IMG/VR virus record: IMGVR_UViG_3300002144_000660
Coordinates: 1-35,054 of that record
Strand: one strand, 5' to 3'
Source of the DNA: a virus
Length of the DNA stretch: 35,054 nt
The notes beneath the pieces are model-generated. The model was given only the letters and a program-made list of their open reading frames with translations. It was not told the origin of the DNA and searched no databases. Below, in pieces: positions 12,316 to 21,324 of the stretch. Position 1 is the stretch's first letter. Each line of letters starts with the position of its first letter. The position numbers and the translations under genes are program-made.

Positions 12316-12593
12316 TAGAGATAGGAATAATAACAGTATTATCAGTTATAGTCGTACTCCTTGGGTTTACGACTTTTAACTTAATGCGCAAGAATGAAAA
12401 ACAAGAAGATATTTTAGTAGAATATATGAAATATCTAAATAAGTTAACAACCGCCATTGAAGAATCAGATAAGCGTTTAAAAGTGATTGATGAAAAAGGA
12501 CTATTTTCATCAGATGATGAAATTGGATGGTTCTTTAAAGAAATTCAAAAACTACAGATGATTCTAAATGAGTTTAGAATTAAAGATGTATAA
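12312..12593 (+). CDS. Small membrane-anchored coiled-coil protein
   Basis: A 93-residue protein with an N-terminal transmembrane helix (about 4-25, IGIITVLSVIVVLLGFTTFNL) followed by basic residues and a charged helical tail, so the C-terminus should face the cytoplasm. Its plan resembles the protein at 10111. It overlaps the HD gene by 4 nt and the sigma gene by 1 nt (TAATG), so it is translated with both. Function unknown. Confidence 0.7.
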   Translation: MIEIGIITVLSVIVVLLGFTTFNLMRKNEKQEDILVEYMKYLNKLTTAIEESDKRLKVIDEKGLFSSDDEIGWFFKEIQKLQMILNEFRIKDV

Positions 12594-13309
12594 TGGATTC
12601 AATTATAAGAAAAAAAAGAAGAAAACCTAAGTCAAAAAACTACTTTACCCAAGAGACTGAGGATGCTATTGTAAGATACAATGGTGAGGAAGATTCTGAA
12701 GTACGTTCAAAAATCTATGAAAGAGAAATACATTATCCTTTCTTTAAACTTACGGAAAATATAATCCATACTTTTAAGTTTTATTATACTGAAGTAGATA
12801 ACATTGAACATCTACAACATGAAGTAATTACTTTCTTATTATCCAAAATTCATTTATTTGACCCATCCAGGGGAGCTAAAGCATATTCTTATTTTGGAAC
12901 TATCGTAAAACGTTATTTAATCCTATCAAATCAGAAAAATTATAAAAAAAGGGTTGAAAAGTCACCATACGAGAGTTTATTAGAAGACCCAAAACATTCC
13001 TATACCCCATCATCAGATGATGATAGAGATCCACTATCAGAATTTATTGAAGAATATGTAGAATATGTTACCGAAAATATATTTAAAATATTCCCCAAAG
13101 AGATGGATGCTAAAATAGCAGATGCCATATTAGAATTATTTCGTAAAAGGGCAAGTATAGAAATCTTCAATAAAAAAGCACTTTATATTTTTATTAGGGA
13201 ACAAGTAAACGTAAAAACTCCTAAAATTACTAAAATTGCAGATAAACTATATGACATTTTTAAAGGAAATTACACATTTTATTTAGAACATGGATATACA
13301 AATTTTTAG
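12593..13309 (+). CDS. 55: T4 gp55-like late sigma factor
   Basis: A 238-residue protein with the divergent sigma region 2 seen in T4-type gp55. A basic N-terminus and YFTQETEDAIVRYN are followed by a helix rich in His/Phe/Tyr, and then KIHLFDPSRGAKAYSYFG and TIVKRYLI (85-110), which correspond to the sigma 2.2-2.4 core (FDPsrG..aYa...vrr). T4 gp55 is a somewhat shorter 185 residues. It directs host RNA polymerase to late promoters with only a -10-like element. Here six exact AATATTTATAA motifs precede virion or late-placed genes, and the first of the structural block begins 5 nt after this stop codon. The family call is likely; the promoter pairing is inferred. Confidence 0.72.
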   Translation: MDSIIRKKRRKPKSKNYFTQETEDAIVRYNGEEDSEVRSKIYEREIHYPFFKLTENIIHTFKFYYTEVDNIEHLQHEVITFLLSKIHLFDPSRGAKAYSYFGTIVKRYLILSNQKNYKKRVEKSPYESLLEDPKHSYTPSSDDDRDPLSEFIEEYVEYVTENIFKIFPKEMDAKIADAILELFRKRASIEIFNKKALYIFIREQVNVKTPKITKIADKLYDIFKGNYTFYLEHGYTNF

Positions 13310-13313
13310 TTTT

Positions 13314-13324
13314 AATATTTATAA
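13314..13324 (+). promoter_or_regulatory. Candidate late promoter motif AATATTTATAA (copy 2)
   Basis: An exact 11-mer immediately after the sigma gene and 20 nt before the ATG at 13345. It heads the baseplate operon. Confidence 0.62.
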
Positions 13325-13344
13325 TAAACTAGAATGTATATATT

Positions 13345-13689
13345 ATGTCACAATTAGATAAAGTAGTATTTGGTAAAAAAAAGTTTTCGGATCTTTTAGA
13401 AGAAATTTACAACAATCAAAAGAAAAAAGAAGGTCAAATTGGTGCCCTAATTTCTGAATTAAAACCACTCATCTCCGATATAGGAGATGCAACCTTAATA
13501 GTCCCTCTTATTAAAGAATATATGGATATTGGGGTAAAAAATGATGATTTGCTTATTAGAATGACCACAATAGTTCAGCGTGCTCTACAAGCCGAAGCTA
13601 ATGGTGATGATTCTTTTGGAATCTCTCAAGATGAAAAAGATCAACTCTTATCCGAAATAAATAAGATAGCTGATAAAAATAAAAAATAA
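13345..13689 (+). CDS. Small helical protein heading the baseplate operon
   Basis: A 114-residue, all-helical, charged protein (FSDLLEEIYNNQKKKEGQIGALISELKPLI) with no membrane segment. It is first in the structural operon under the AATATTTATAA motif, and its stop overlaps the next ATG (TAATG). By position it may be a baseplate or tail assembly factor; I recognise no family. Confidence 0.7.
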   Translation: MSQLDKVVFGKKKFSDLLEEIYNNQKKKEGQIGALISELKPLISDIGDATLIVPLIKEYMDIGVKNDDLLIRMTTIVQRALQAEANGDDSFGISQDEKDQLLSEINKIADKNKK

Positions 13690-14909
13690 TGGATTATAGA
13701 GAAGGACTTTCCGCTTTAGGCAGCATGATGATTGGCCCCGCTGAACAAGGTGGTGGGGGTGGTGGTGGTTCTCCTTTTACCCCTGTTAGGGTAATTGATA
13801 TAGTTTTAAATGATCAACACCCAAAATTTAAAGAAGTTGGAGAGTGGAATGGTATAGGTACTATTTTTTACCTAACAACAGAAAACCCAACAACCCAAGA
13901 TGTTTCTGAACAGAAAGCAAAGTGTGCTTTATCAAATCTCAAACAATATCCCCTTATAAATGAAATAGTTTATCTATTTTCACTGCCAGACCCATCATCA
14001 CAAAATTCAGGTGATAATGGAATTCAATATTATTTTAATACTGTAAATGTTTGGAATAGTCCTCACCATAATGCTTTACCAAATGGTTTGGTTTTATCTG
14101 AAGACCAACAAAAAGATTACCAAAATACTGAAGCTGGTGCTGTTCGAAGAGTAACAGATGGCAGTACAGAAATTAATTTAGGTGCTACGTTTAAAGAAAA
14201 ATCAAATATAAACCCACTACTACCATTTGAAGGTGATATATTCCAAGAAGGTAGATGGGGCAATAGTATTAGATTTGGTTCAACTGTAAAAGGATTTACA
14301 AACTGGTCAGAAGCCGGGGAAAATGGTGATCCTATTACACTTATACGAAATGGTGAAGATCCCGAAAACAACCCAAATGGCTGGATCCCAGTAATAGAAG
14401 ATATTAATAATGATTTATCTTCAATTTGGATGACTTCTACACAACAAATTCCTATAGAAGTAGCTAGTTCAAACTATAACTCATATACTTCACCACCTAC
14501 AACACCTAATCAATATGTGGGTGCACAAGTTATAGCGAATTCAGATCGTATTTTACTTAATAGTAAAACGGATCATATCATGCTTTCCTCAGCCACATCG
14601 ATTAACATGAATGCTGTAGACAGCGTGAATATAGACACTGAAGAACACGTAGTAGACGCTAGTTCTATATTATTAGGTAGCAAAGATGCTACTGAAGCTT
14701 TAATGTTAGGAAATAAAACAATTAGTCTTTTGGGTAAAATGATAGATGAAATGAATGCTATAAATTCCCAATTAAGTGCTTTAGTTTCTTTACCTCCAGG
14801 AGCACCTTTTACCCCACTAATTGGTCAAGCTGTTGCATCCCAAACACGACTTATTAGTGTTAAGGGACAATTAAATAGTTTACTTTCTAAACAAAATAAA
14901 ACAATATAA
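13689..14909 (+). CDS. Baseplate hub/spike-like protein (gp5-like)
   Basis: A 406-residue protein. A Gly-rich N-terminal segment (GGGGGGGSPF) is followed by a domain with INPLLPFEGDIFQEGRWGNSI and SEAGENGDPITLIRNG, which looks like an OB-fold region of gp5/VgrG-type spikes. Then comes a beta-helix-like series of short repeats (VIANSDRILLNSK, HIMLSSATSINMNA, SVNIDTEEHVVDASSILLGS) typical of a membrane-piercing needle. The C-terminal 60 residues are helical. No lysozyme domain is visible, unlike T4 gp5. It is coupled by TAATG to both neighbours. The spike call is inference from layout. Confidence 0.6.
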   Translation: MDYREGLSALGSMMIGPAEQGGGGGGGSPFTPVRVIDIVLNDQHPKFKEVGEWNGIGTIFYLTTENPTTQDVSEQKAKCALSNLKQYPLINEIVYLFSLPDPSSQNSGDNGIQYYFNTVNVWNSPHHNALPNGLVLSEDQQKDYQNTEAGAVRRVTDGSTEINLGATFKEKSNINPLLPFEGDIFQEGRWGNSIRFGSTVKGFTNWSEAGENGDPITLIRNGEDPENNPNGWIPVIEDINNDLSSIWMTSTQQIPIEVASSNYNSYTSPPTTPNQYVGAQVIANSDRILLNSKTDHIMLSSATSINMNAVDSVNIDTEEHVVDASSILLGSKDATEALMLGNKTISLLGKMIDEMNAINSQLSALVSLPPGAPFTPLIGQAVASQTRLISVKGQLNSLLSKQNKTI

Positions 14910-16408
14910 TGGCAGGTCTTGGAGGTATAGTATCACTTTTAGTAAAAAATGCAGTCAAATCAGCTATAAAGTTTGAGTTAGCTATAGATCCCATTATAGC
15001 AAAATTTGAAAATCAATGCCCACCTAAAGCAGAATTAGATCAAATAATAAAGCAAAAAAATCAACTTACAAATGCTTTAACTCAAATAGAAACATCTTTA
15101 ACATCATTAGATAAAACTGGTAGTACTATAGATAGTATAGTAACAGGAGTTAAAGCTGGAGTAACTTTAATCAAAGCACTTCCAGTACCATCTTCGGTAC
15201 CACCAGGTGTAGGTATTCCTCTTAATGTTATCAATGGATTTTCTGACACTTTAGATACTTTAGGTGTTTTACTTAAAGAGTTTGGTGGTGTAACTTCTCA
15301 AATCTCCCCATCTTTACAAATTATAACTAAAACCTTAGCTACAGTTAATTCTAAATTAGCAACATTAGATGGTTTACTTGTTGGGTGTTTAGAAGATGAA
15401 ACTGAAGGGATGACTAACTTAGAAAAAGAAGAATTTTTCCAAAGTTTAGGTATAGATTTATCCTCTCCAGACACTACCGGAGGTAGTAATAATCCTAATA
15501 ATAATGGAGATGGTGAAAATACTGACGTTAATGAAACTTTAGAAAGTAGATTAAATCCAAATTCAAACAATCCTATAGTTTATAAAGGATTTACAATTAT
15601 AATAGATAGCGATGCTGGAAATCAGTTTTCATTTCCTAGTCGTAGGGCTGTTGGTACTAATGATGGGGGTGTAAAAGTTGTAACCCCATTTTCTTTTTCT
15701 TCATCTACTGAAGTATTAATAAATACTATTAAATTTGAAATTGATCAGTTAGATTCATTAGAATTATCTAGATTAGCTAGGGAATCTAAAATAGAGCAAT
15801 TAAATATACAAGAAACTAGAACTAAGGCTGATAGATATTATAAATCATATATAAAATATATAAAAAATGATATTAGTAGTCTTGCTTTTAAATTTAAGAA
15901 TTTTACTAATTTAGATGCCTTATATAACCAAGCAGTAGAAGAATATAGAGCATTATTAGCATTAAGTCCAACAGATGAATACGCCAAATCCCAATTAGCT
16001 AAACTTAAAAAATCACAAGATAATATTAAAAGAGAATCTAAATCCTTAAACCTTGATTTTTTAGGTGGTGCACCTACTGGTCCTTTAGGTTTTACCCCAC
16101 CACCAACAACCCCTGGTGTAGGTAGTGTATCTGGAGTTGCAATTAACCAATACAACCCTATTGGCCGCCCAGGATCAGTAAATGGGGAAGTTGTAGTTAA
16201 AGGTGGTCAAGCTTGGAGGTTTTTAGGTGGAACTCCTGATAAATGGGTAAAACATACTATTTCTTACTTACCTTTTACTAGTGGGGGCACCTCCAACTCA
16301 GAATTTAGAGATAAAACATTAAGAACAGGTACAACTATAAAAAAAGATACATACCGTTGGAATCAATCCCTCCAGAAATGGATATTTGTTTCTACTACCA
16401 CCTTATAA
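14909..16408 (+). CDS. Tail/baseplate structural protein with helical N-terminus
   Basis: A 499-residue protein. Residues 1-160 are helical with hydrophobic heptads (QKNQLTNALTQIETSLTSL, TKTLATVNSKLATLDGLL). A low-complexity Asn/Gly linker (about 190-215) leads to a beta segment and a second helical part (DQLDSLELSRLARESKIEQL), then a Pro-rich linker and a C-terminal region with two Trp-containing strands, AWRFLGGTPDKWVKH and YRWNQSLQKWIFVST, which resemble each other and may be a small repeated binding motif. The position between the spike and gp25 genes suggests a baseplate hub or tape-measure-like component. I recognise no family. Confidence 0.65.
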   Translation: MAGLGGIVSLLVKNAVKSAIKFELAIDPIIAKFENQCPPKAELDQIIKQKNQLTNALTQIETSLTSLDKTGSTIDSIVTGVKAGVTLIKALPVPSSVPPGVGIPLNVINGFSDTLDTLGVLLKEFGGVTSQISPSLQIITKTLATVNSKLATLDGLLVGCLEDETEGMTNLEKEEFFQSLGIDLSSPDTTGGSNNPNNNGDGENTDVNETLESRLNPNSNNPIVYKGFTIIIDSDAGNQFSFPSRRAVGTNDGGVKVVTPFSFSSSTEVLINTIKFEIDQLDSLELSRLARESKIEQLNIQETRTKADRYYKSYIKYIKNDISSLAFKFKNFTNLDALYNQAVEEYRALLALSPTDEYAKSQLAKLKKSQDNIKRESKSLNLDFLGGAPTGPLGFTPPPTTPGVGSVSGVAINQYNPIGRPGSVNGEVVVKGGQAWRFLGGTPDKWVKHTISYLPFTSGGTSNSEFRDKTLRTGTTIKKDTYRWNQSLQKWIFVSTTTL

Positions 16409-16424
16409 AATAAGTTAAAAAATT

Positions 16425-16435
16425 AATATTTATAA
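16425..16435 (+). promoter_or_regulatory. Candidate late promoter motif AATATTTATAA (copy 3)
   Basis: An exact 11-mer ending 11 nt before the ATG at 16447, in the only sizeable gap between the baseplate genes. It would start a gp25-gp6 transcript. Confidence 0.62.
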
Positions 16436-16446
16436 TCAAAAATACC

Positions 16447-16782
16447 ATGAAATCTACGGAATTAAAAAAAATGATAAAGGAAGCAGTTAAAGAAGCTATT
16501 CAAGAAGAATTAAAAGATATTCTTTTAGAAGCAGTTCGCTCTCCTAAAACCGTGGTATCAGAAAACGTTTCGATGCCTACCCCACAACTTTCATCCCAAC
16601 CTACAACTAACGCCAAAGAAGAATATAAAAATATTATGGCTGAGATGATGGGTGGTGGTCAAACATATACTTCAAACTCCCCTGGAAAATTTATTCCAAG
16701 ACCTGTAGACCCAGCAAATGGTACTCTACCAGAAGGAGATTTAGGAATGGATCAAATAATGGGTCTTTTAAATACTAAATAA
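16447..16782 (+). CDS. Small virion-associated hypothetical protein
   Basis: A 111-residue protein. A strongly amphipathic N-terminal helix (TELKKMIKEAVKEAIQEELKD) is followed by a disordered Ser/Thr/Pro-rich middle and a C-terminus with GMDQIMGLLN. The N-terminal pattern of short K/E helices recalls those on the proteins at 33235 and 34059, although no clear cleavage site is seen. It is coupled by TAATG to gp25. It could be an assembly or scaffolding factor; function unknown. Confidence 0.65.
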   Translation: MKSTELKKMIKEAVKEAIQEELKDILLEAVRSPKTVVSENVSMPTPQLSSQPTTNAKEEYKNIMAEMMGGGQTYTSNSPGKFIPRPVDPANGTLPEGDLGMDQIMGLLNTK

Positions 16783-17198
16783 TGGCTCAAAGAATAGCAA
16801 ATAGATTCCCCGTCGATCTCCAAACAGGCACTGCTCTAGGAGTTTCTTTACCATTTTCAGGTGGTGGGGATGCTGTTTTTGGTTCAAATTTTACTACCCA
16901 AAATCAAATAAAATCAAATATAATTAATTGGGCTTTAACTAATAGGGGAGAACGTCCCTTTAGACCTAATTATGGTGCTAATTTAAGAGCAAATATATTT
17001 GAAGCATTAAATGAAGGAACATTTGATATTTTAGAAGAAAAACTTAAATTGGGTATGAGTACCAATTTCCCAAATGTTATAATTCGTAATATGCAAGTTC
17101 AACAAAATGAACAAGAATATAGTATAGGGATAATAATAACATATAGTATAGCTCCTTTTGGGATTAACGATACGATAAATCTAACATTTAATAACTAA
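16782..17198 (+). CDS. 25: Baseplate wedge protein gp25 (GPW_gp25 family)
   Basis: A 138-residue protein matching the GPW/gp25 family of contractile-tail baseplates: the conserved helix and loop IKSNIINWALTNRGERPFRPNYGANLRANIFE, including the RGER-type core motif and PxYG, and the helix ILEEKLKLGMSTNFPNVII, ending in beta strands. In T4, gp25 forms the baseplate wedge core with gp6 and gp53 and helps trigger sheath assembly. It sits directly before gp6 with a TAATG overlap, the usual order. Length matches the family. Confidence 0.92.
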   Translation: MAQRIANRFPVDLQTGTALGVSLPFSGGGDAVFGSNFTTQNQIKSNIINWALTNRGERPFRPNYGANLRANIFEALNEGTFDILEEKLKLGMSTNFPNVIIRNMQVQQNEQEYSIGIIITYSIAPFGINDTINLTFNN

Positions 17199-19054
17199 TG
17201 GTAACTAAAAATATAAAATATCTAAATAAAGATTTTAATACATTCAATCAACAATTGATTGAGTATGCTAAAACCTATTATCCAAACACTTACACAGATT
17301 TTACCCCATCTTCACCTGGTATGATGTTTATAGAAATGGCATCTTATGTTGGAGATGTTCTTTCATTTTATTTAGATAATCAAATCCAAGAAAATTACCT
17401 CCAATACGCAAGGCAATCCTCAAACATTTTTAACCTAGCTTATATGATGGGTTATAAACCTAGAGTAACAACGGCTGCTAGTGTTCCTTTACAGTTTTAC
17501 CAACAAGTTCCATCCATTTATAATGGTTCAGAACACGTCCCAGATTTTAACTATGCTATGATATTAGAGGCAGGTTCTCAAGTTGGTTCTACTTTAACCA
17601 GTATTTCACCATTTTTAGTAGACAAAGATATTGATTTTAGTTTTTCAAGCTCATTAGACCCTACAAATGTTACAGTATATAGTGTTAGTAATGGAAACCC
17701 TGAATATTTCTTACTAAGAAAAACTCGAAATTCAATTTCAGGTACCATTACAACAAAACAATTTTCATTTGGTTCCCCGCAACAATTTCAAACAGTTGAA
17801 ATTAATGATTCATCTATTATAGGAATTTTAGATGTTACTGATTTAGATGGGAATGTTTGGTATGAAGTTGATTATTTGGCACAAGATGTTGTTTTTGATA
17901 CAATACGAAATACAAACACCAACGACCCTAACTTTTCAGATGATTCTTCAGATGCACCTTATTTACTCAAGTTAAAACAAGCTGATAGAAGATTTGCTAC
18001 TAGATTTAAAAGTCCTAATGTTTTAGAACTTCAATTTGGTAGTGGTGTTGTTTCAAATAATGATGAAACAATAGTTCCTAACCCCGACAATGTTGGTTTA
18101 GGATTGCCATTTGAACAAGATAAACTTACAACTTCATTCTCCCCAGCTAACTTTATTTTTACAGATAGTTATGGGATATCCCCATCAAACACTACATTAA
18201 CTGTAAGATATTTAGTTGGTGGGGGAGTTGCCGCAAACGTACAATCTAATTTAATTAATAAATTACAAAGCGGTAATTTACAATTTATCCAACCTAATCT
18301 TAACTCGGCTACGGCTCAATATGTATTTGATTCATTTCAAATTAATAACCCATCTGCGGCATCAGGTGGTAGTAATGGTGATAGTTTAGAAGAAATTAGA
18401 CAAAATTCAACTGCTCAATTCTCATCACAAATGAGAACAGTAACCCAGGATGATTATTTAATTAGATCTTTAAGTTTACCATCCCAATATGGTTCAATTG
18501 CTAAAGTGTATGCTACACCAAAATTAGCAAGCGATATATCTAAAAAAGAACAAATAACTTCAGTAGATTTATATTGTTTAGCTTATAATAACCAAAGACA
18601 ATTAGTTATACCTTCATTAGCTCTTAAAAATAATTTAAAAACCTATTTATCTCAATATCGCATGATTAATGATACTGTAGATATTAAAAATGGTTATATT
18701 ATTAATATTGGGGTTGATTTTGATATTATAGTATTACCTAATTACAATAGTAATGAAGTTATTTTATCATGTATAGAGACTTTTAGACAAATTTTTAATA
18801 TTAACGGATGGCAAATGAATCAGCCAATAATTTTAAGAGATCTGTATAGTAATTTAGACCTAGTTCCAGGTGTACAAACAGTTAAAAATATTACAATTAG
18901 TAACAAAGCAGGGGTTGCATCTGGGTATTCTGCCTTTGGGTATGATATAAATGGAGCAACTATTGATGGTGTAGTTTACCCTTCAATCGATCCTTCAATA
19001 TTTGAAGTAAAATTCCCTAACACCGACATTAAGGGACGCGTAGTATCTTATTAA
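17198..19054 (+). CDS. 6: Baseplate wedge protein gp6-like (baseplate J family)
   Basis: A 618-residue protein, close to T4 gp6 (660). The N-terminal DFTPSSPGMMFIEMASYVGDVLSFYLDNQ and NIFNLAYMMGYKPR segments are diagnostic for gp6/J-type wedge proteins. The middle is beta-rich (TLTVRYLVGGGVAANV), and the C-terminal part contains RTVTQDDYLIRSLSLPSQYG and DVDFDIIVLPNYNSNEV, as in the J-like domain. Gp6 dimers ring the baseplate and transmit the contraction signal. It lies immediately after gp25. Confidence 0.9.
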   Translation: MVTKNIKYLNKDFNTFNQQLIEYAKTYYPNTYTDFTPSSPGMMFIEMASYVGDVLSFYLDNQIQENYLQYARQSSNIFNLAYMMGYKPRVTTAASVPLQFYQQVPSIYNGSEHVPDFNYAMILEAGSQVGSTLTSISPFLVDKDIDFSFSSSLDPTNVTVYSVSNGNPEYFLLRKTRNSISGTITTKQFSFGSPQQFQTVEINDSSIIGILDVTDLDGNVWYEVDYLAQDVVFDTIRNTNTNDPNFSDDSSDAPYLLKLKQADRRFATRFKSPNVLELQFGSGVVSNNDETIVPNPDNVGLGLPFEQDKLTTSFSPANFIFTDSYGISPSNTTLTVRYLVGGGVAANVQSNLINKLQSGNLQFIQPNLNSATAQYVFDSFQINNPSAASGGSNGDSLEEIRQNSTAQFSSQMRTVTQDDYLIRSLSLPSQYGSIAKVYATPKLASDISKKEQITSVDLYCLAYNNQRQLVIPSLALKNNLKTYLSQYRMINDTVDIKNGYIINIGVDFDIIVLPNYNSNEVILSCIETFRQIFNINGWQMNQPIILRDLYSNLDLVPGVQTVKNITISNKAGVASGYSAFGYDINGATIDGVVYPSIDPSIFEVKFPNTDIKGRVVSY

Positions 19055-19058
19055 ATTC

Positions 19059-19069
19059 AATATTTATAA
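19059..19069 (+). promoter_or_regulatory. Candidate late promoter motif AATATTTATAA (copy 4)
   Basis: An exact 11-mer ending 13 nt before the ATG at 19083, in the gap after gp6. It would drive the repeat-protein, tail-fibre and giant-protein genes. Confidence 0.62.
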
Positions 19070-19082
19070 CTAAATAAAAATT

Positions 19083-20126
19083 ATGTCTTTTATAACTCAA
19101 AACTTTTTAGCAAGCACCATAAAAGCTAATGGAGTGACCTTATCATCTAGTTTTAGTTATTCTCAATTAGATCTCCAAGACAATGGTCCAATAAATGTAG
19201 CAAATAACCTCCATCAACAAAAATGGACACCTACAGATAAATTTATTGATAGCCCAGAAGGATCACTTCAAGGCGGTAATATTGTAACTGATGGTTTTAG
19301 TGGTAACCCTTTAGTACCTGGATCTGGATTTTTAGATTTAGAAAATAATGGACCTACTAATGTAGCAAATTATAACCACCAACAAAATTGGACACCTACA
19401 GATAAATTTATTGATAGCCCTGAAGGATCAAAGCAAGGTGGTAATCTTAAAAGTGATGGTTTTAGTGGTAATCCTGCAGTACCCGGAACTGGATTTTTAG
19501 ATTTAGAAAATAATGGACCTACTAATGTAGCAAATTATAACCACCAACAGAAGTGGACACCTACAGATGAATTTATTCTTAGCCCTGAAGGATCAAAGCA
19601 AGGTGGTAATCTTAAAAATGATGGTTTTGATGGCCCGTCAGGAATACCTGGAACTGGATTTTTAGATCTTGAAAATAACGGACCTAATAATGAAGCTACT
19701 TATGGTCACGAACAACTTTATACCCCACAAGATGGACAAGGATATGAAGACTCACCTCAAGGACAAATAAGATCCACAGATTCGGCTGCTGAAAAAAATA
19801 ACTTTAAAACATCAGGTTTAGATTTAGAAGATCCTTTAGCCGGGGTACGTCAAGGTGGTAGTGGGGGTCCTAATAGAACTAATGCTATACAATCTAAAAA
19901 GGGATTTAATTCAGGACAATATACAGTAATACGTGCTGGTGGGTTAGGAATTGGAAATATCGCAGGCATGAATGGTCAAGGGGGAGGAGTAACTACTCAA
20001 ACCCTACACGCATATACTCCTCAAAACCCATACTTCGATGCAGGTGGGTTAGATTTAACTCCTATAGGATCACCACAAAGTGTAAATCAACAACCTTTTA
20101 CCCCTAAAAATAATGTTCAAGAATAA
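19083..20126 (+). CDS. Virion protein with 55-residue tandem repeats
   Basis: A 347-residue protein made largely of a tandem repeat. Three full 55-residue units begin at residues 29, 84 and 139, each starting LDL-NNGP, continuing HQQ-WTPTD-FI-SPEGS-QGGN and ending PGTGF. A fourth, diverged copy begins at residue 194. The remainder is Gly/Asn/Gln-rich (GGLGIGNIAGMNGQGGG). There is no signal peptide or membrane segment. Proteins like this often form extended, flexible virion parts such as fibres or connectors. It is placed between gp6 and other tail proteins and carries the late-type motif. Confidence 0.75.
   Translation: MSFITQNFLASTIKANGVTLSSSFSYSQLDLQDNGPINVANNLHQQKWTPTDKFIDSPEGSLQGGNIVTDGFSGNPLVPGSGFLDLENNGPTNVANYNHQQNWTPTDKFIDSPEGSKQGGNLKSDGFSGNPAVPGTGFLDLENNGPTNVANYNHQQKWTPTDEFILSPEGSKQGGNLKNDGFDGPSGIPGTGFLDLENNGPNNEATYGHEQLYTPQDGQGYEDSPQGQIRSTDSAAEKNNFKTSGLDLEDPLAGVRQGGSGGPNRTNAIQSKKGFNSGQYTVIRAGGLGIGNIAGMNGQGGGVTTQTLHAYTPQNPYFDAGGLDLTPIGSPQSVNQQPFTPKNNVQE
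19167..19661 (+). repeat. 165-bp in-frame tandem repeat (three units plus a diverged fourth)
   Basis: Units 19167-19331, 19332-19496 and 19497-19661 encode near-identical 55-residue blocks; a degenerate fourth begins at 19662. Units 2 and 3 are the closest at the DNA level, sharing long exact runs, so the latest duplication was recent or is kept alike by recombination. Confidence 0.88.
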
Positions 20127-20136
20127 AAAATAAACA

Positions 20137-21324
20137 ATGGCAGTATATAAATTATTTCCGGAAAAAGACGCAACGTTATATTCATTATTCCCAACAATGA
20201 ATACAGGTCTAGATTCTCAAATGGAATCTACGGCTACTGCTTTTGCTCCAACTACACCAAACCCACAAGTATCTCGTTTTCTAATACAGTTTAATGATAC
20301 AGAAATAGGAAATGTACTTGATAATTTAATAGATGATAATGCTGGTACAGATTGGAAAGCATATTTAAGATTATTTTCATCTAAAGCTACAGGTTTAGCA
20401 TTTGATACTACAATTGATATCCACTTACCAGCAAAACCTTGGGATATGGGTACTGGTCTTTATTTAGATTCACCTTTAACAACAAATGGTACTAGCTGGA
20501 TATGGGCTGGATACTCAGGATCAACAAGATGGTTACCTGCGGGTGATCCATTTACAAATGCTTATGGTAATTATACAGGATCATTTGTTACAAGTTCAGT
20601 TGAAGCTGGTGGTGGGGTTTGGTATACTGAGACAACAAATGGCTCAACAGCTCATGGTTGGAATTTATCGTCATCAGTTACTTTTAATTTTAGAAGTGAT
20701 TTAGATGTAACTCAAGATGTAACAGAATTAGTATATCAATTTACAGGTGTTAATAATACAGGTTCAGCAATCCCAAATAATGGGTTTTTAGTTAAACTTA
20801 CGGGAAGCCAAGAATTTGTATCAAGCTTTGATGTTCAACCTGAATTAAAATATTTTACAGTTGATACTTCAACAATTTACCCCCCACAATTAGAATTTAG
20901 ATGGGATGATTTTTCATGGTTACCAGATACAGGTTCACTATCAATTCTTACATCATCAACACCCTATGTTTCAGTAGCACAAAACCCAGGTCAATTTAAC
21001 CAAAATGCTGTTAATAGATTTAGAGTAAATACACGCCCTGAATATCCTGATGTTGTATTTCAAACAGCATCTATATACACAGAAAATTATTATCTCCCAA
21101 AAGGCTCAACTTATGCTATAAAAGACTTGGATACTAACTTGTTTGTTGTTAATTTCGATCCCACTTATACTAGAATAAGTGCTGATTCATCTTCCGGGTA
21201 TTTTGACGTTTATATGGATGGTTTAGAACCTGAAAGATATTATAAAATTTTAATATCCAGCAGTTTAGATGGGAATGAATATGTTTTAGATGATAAATAT
21301 TATTTTAAAGTAATTAATGGATAA
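20137..21324 (+). CDS. Tail structural protein (unrecognised)
   Basis: A 395-residue beta-rich protein, Ser/Thr/Gly-rich, with aromatic strands (SWIWAGYSGSTRW, WYTETTNGSTAHGW). The C-terminal 130 residues (NRFRVNTRPEYPDVVFQTAS, then YYLPKGSTYAIKDLD and a final ERYYKILISSSLDG) look like a separate conserved beta domain. It is coupled by TAATG to the next gene and precedes the giant protein, so it is likely part of the baseplate periphery or a fibre. No enzymatic motif is seen and I recognise no family. Confidence 0.7.
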   Translation: MAVYKLFPEKDATLYSLFPTMNTGLDSQMESTATAFAPTTPNPQVSRFLIQFNDTEIGNVLDNLIDDNAGTDWKAYLRLFSSKATGLAFDTTIDIHLPAKPWDMGTGLYLDSPLTTNGTSWIWAGYSGSTRWLPAGDPFTNAYGNYTGSFVTSSVEAGGGVWYTETTNGSTAHGWNLSSSVTFNFRSDLDVTQDVTELVYQFTGVNNTGSAIPNNGFLVKLTGSQEFVSSFDVQPELKYFTVDTSTIYPPQLEFRWDDFSWLPDTGSLSILTSSTPYVSVAQNPGQFNQNAVNRFRVNTRPEYPDVVFQTASIYTENYYLPKGSTYAIKDLDTNLFVVNFDPTYTRISADSSSGYFDVYMDGLEPERYYKILISSSLDGNEYVLDDKYYFKVING

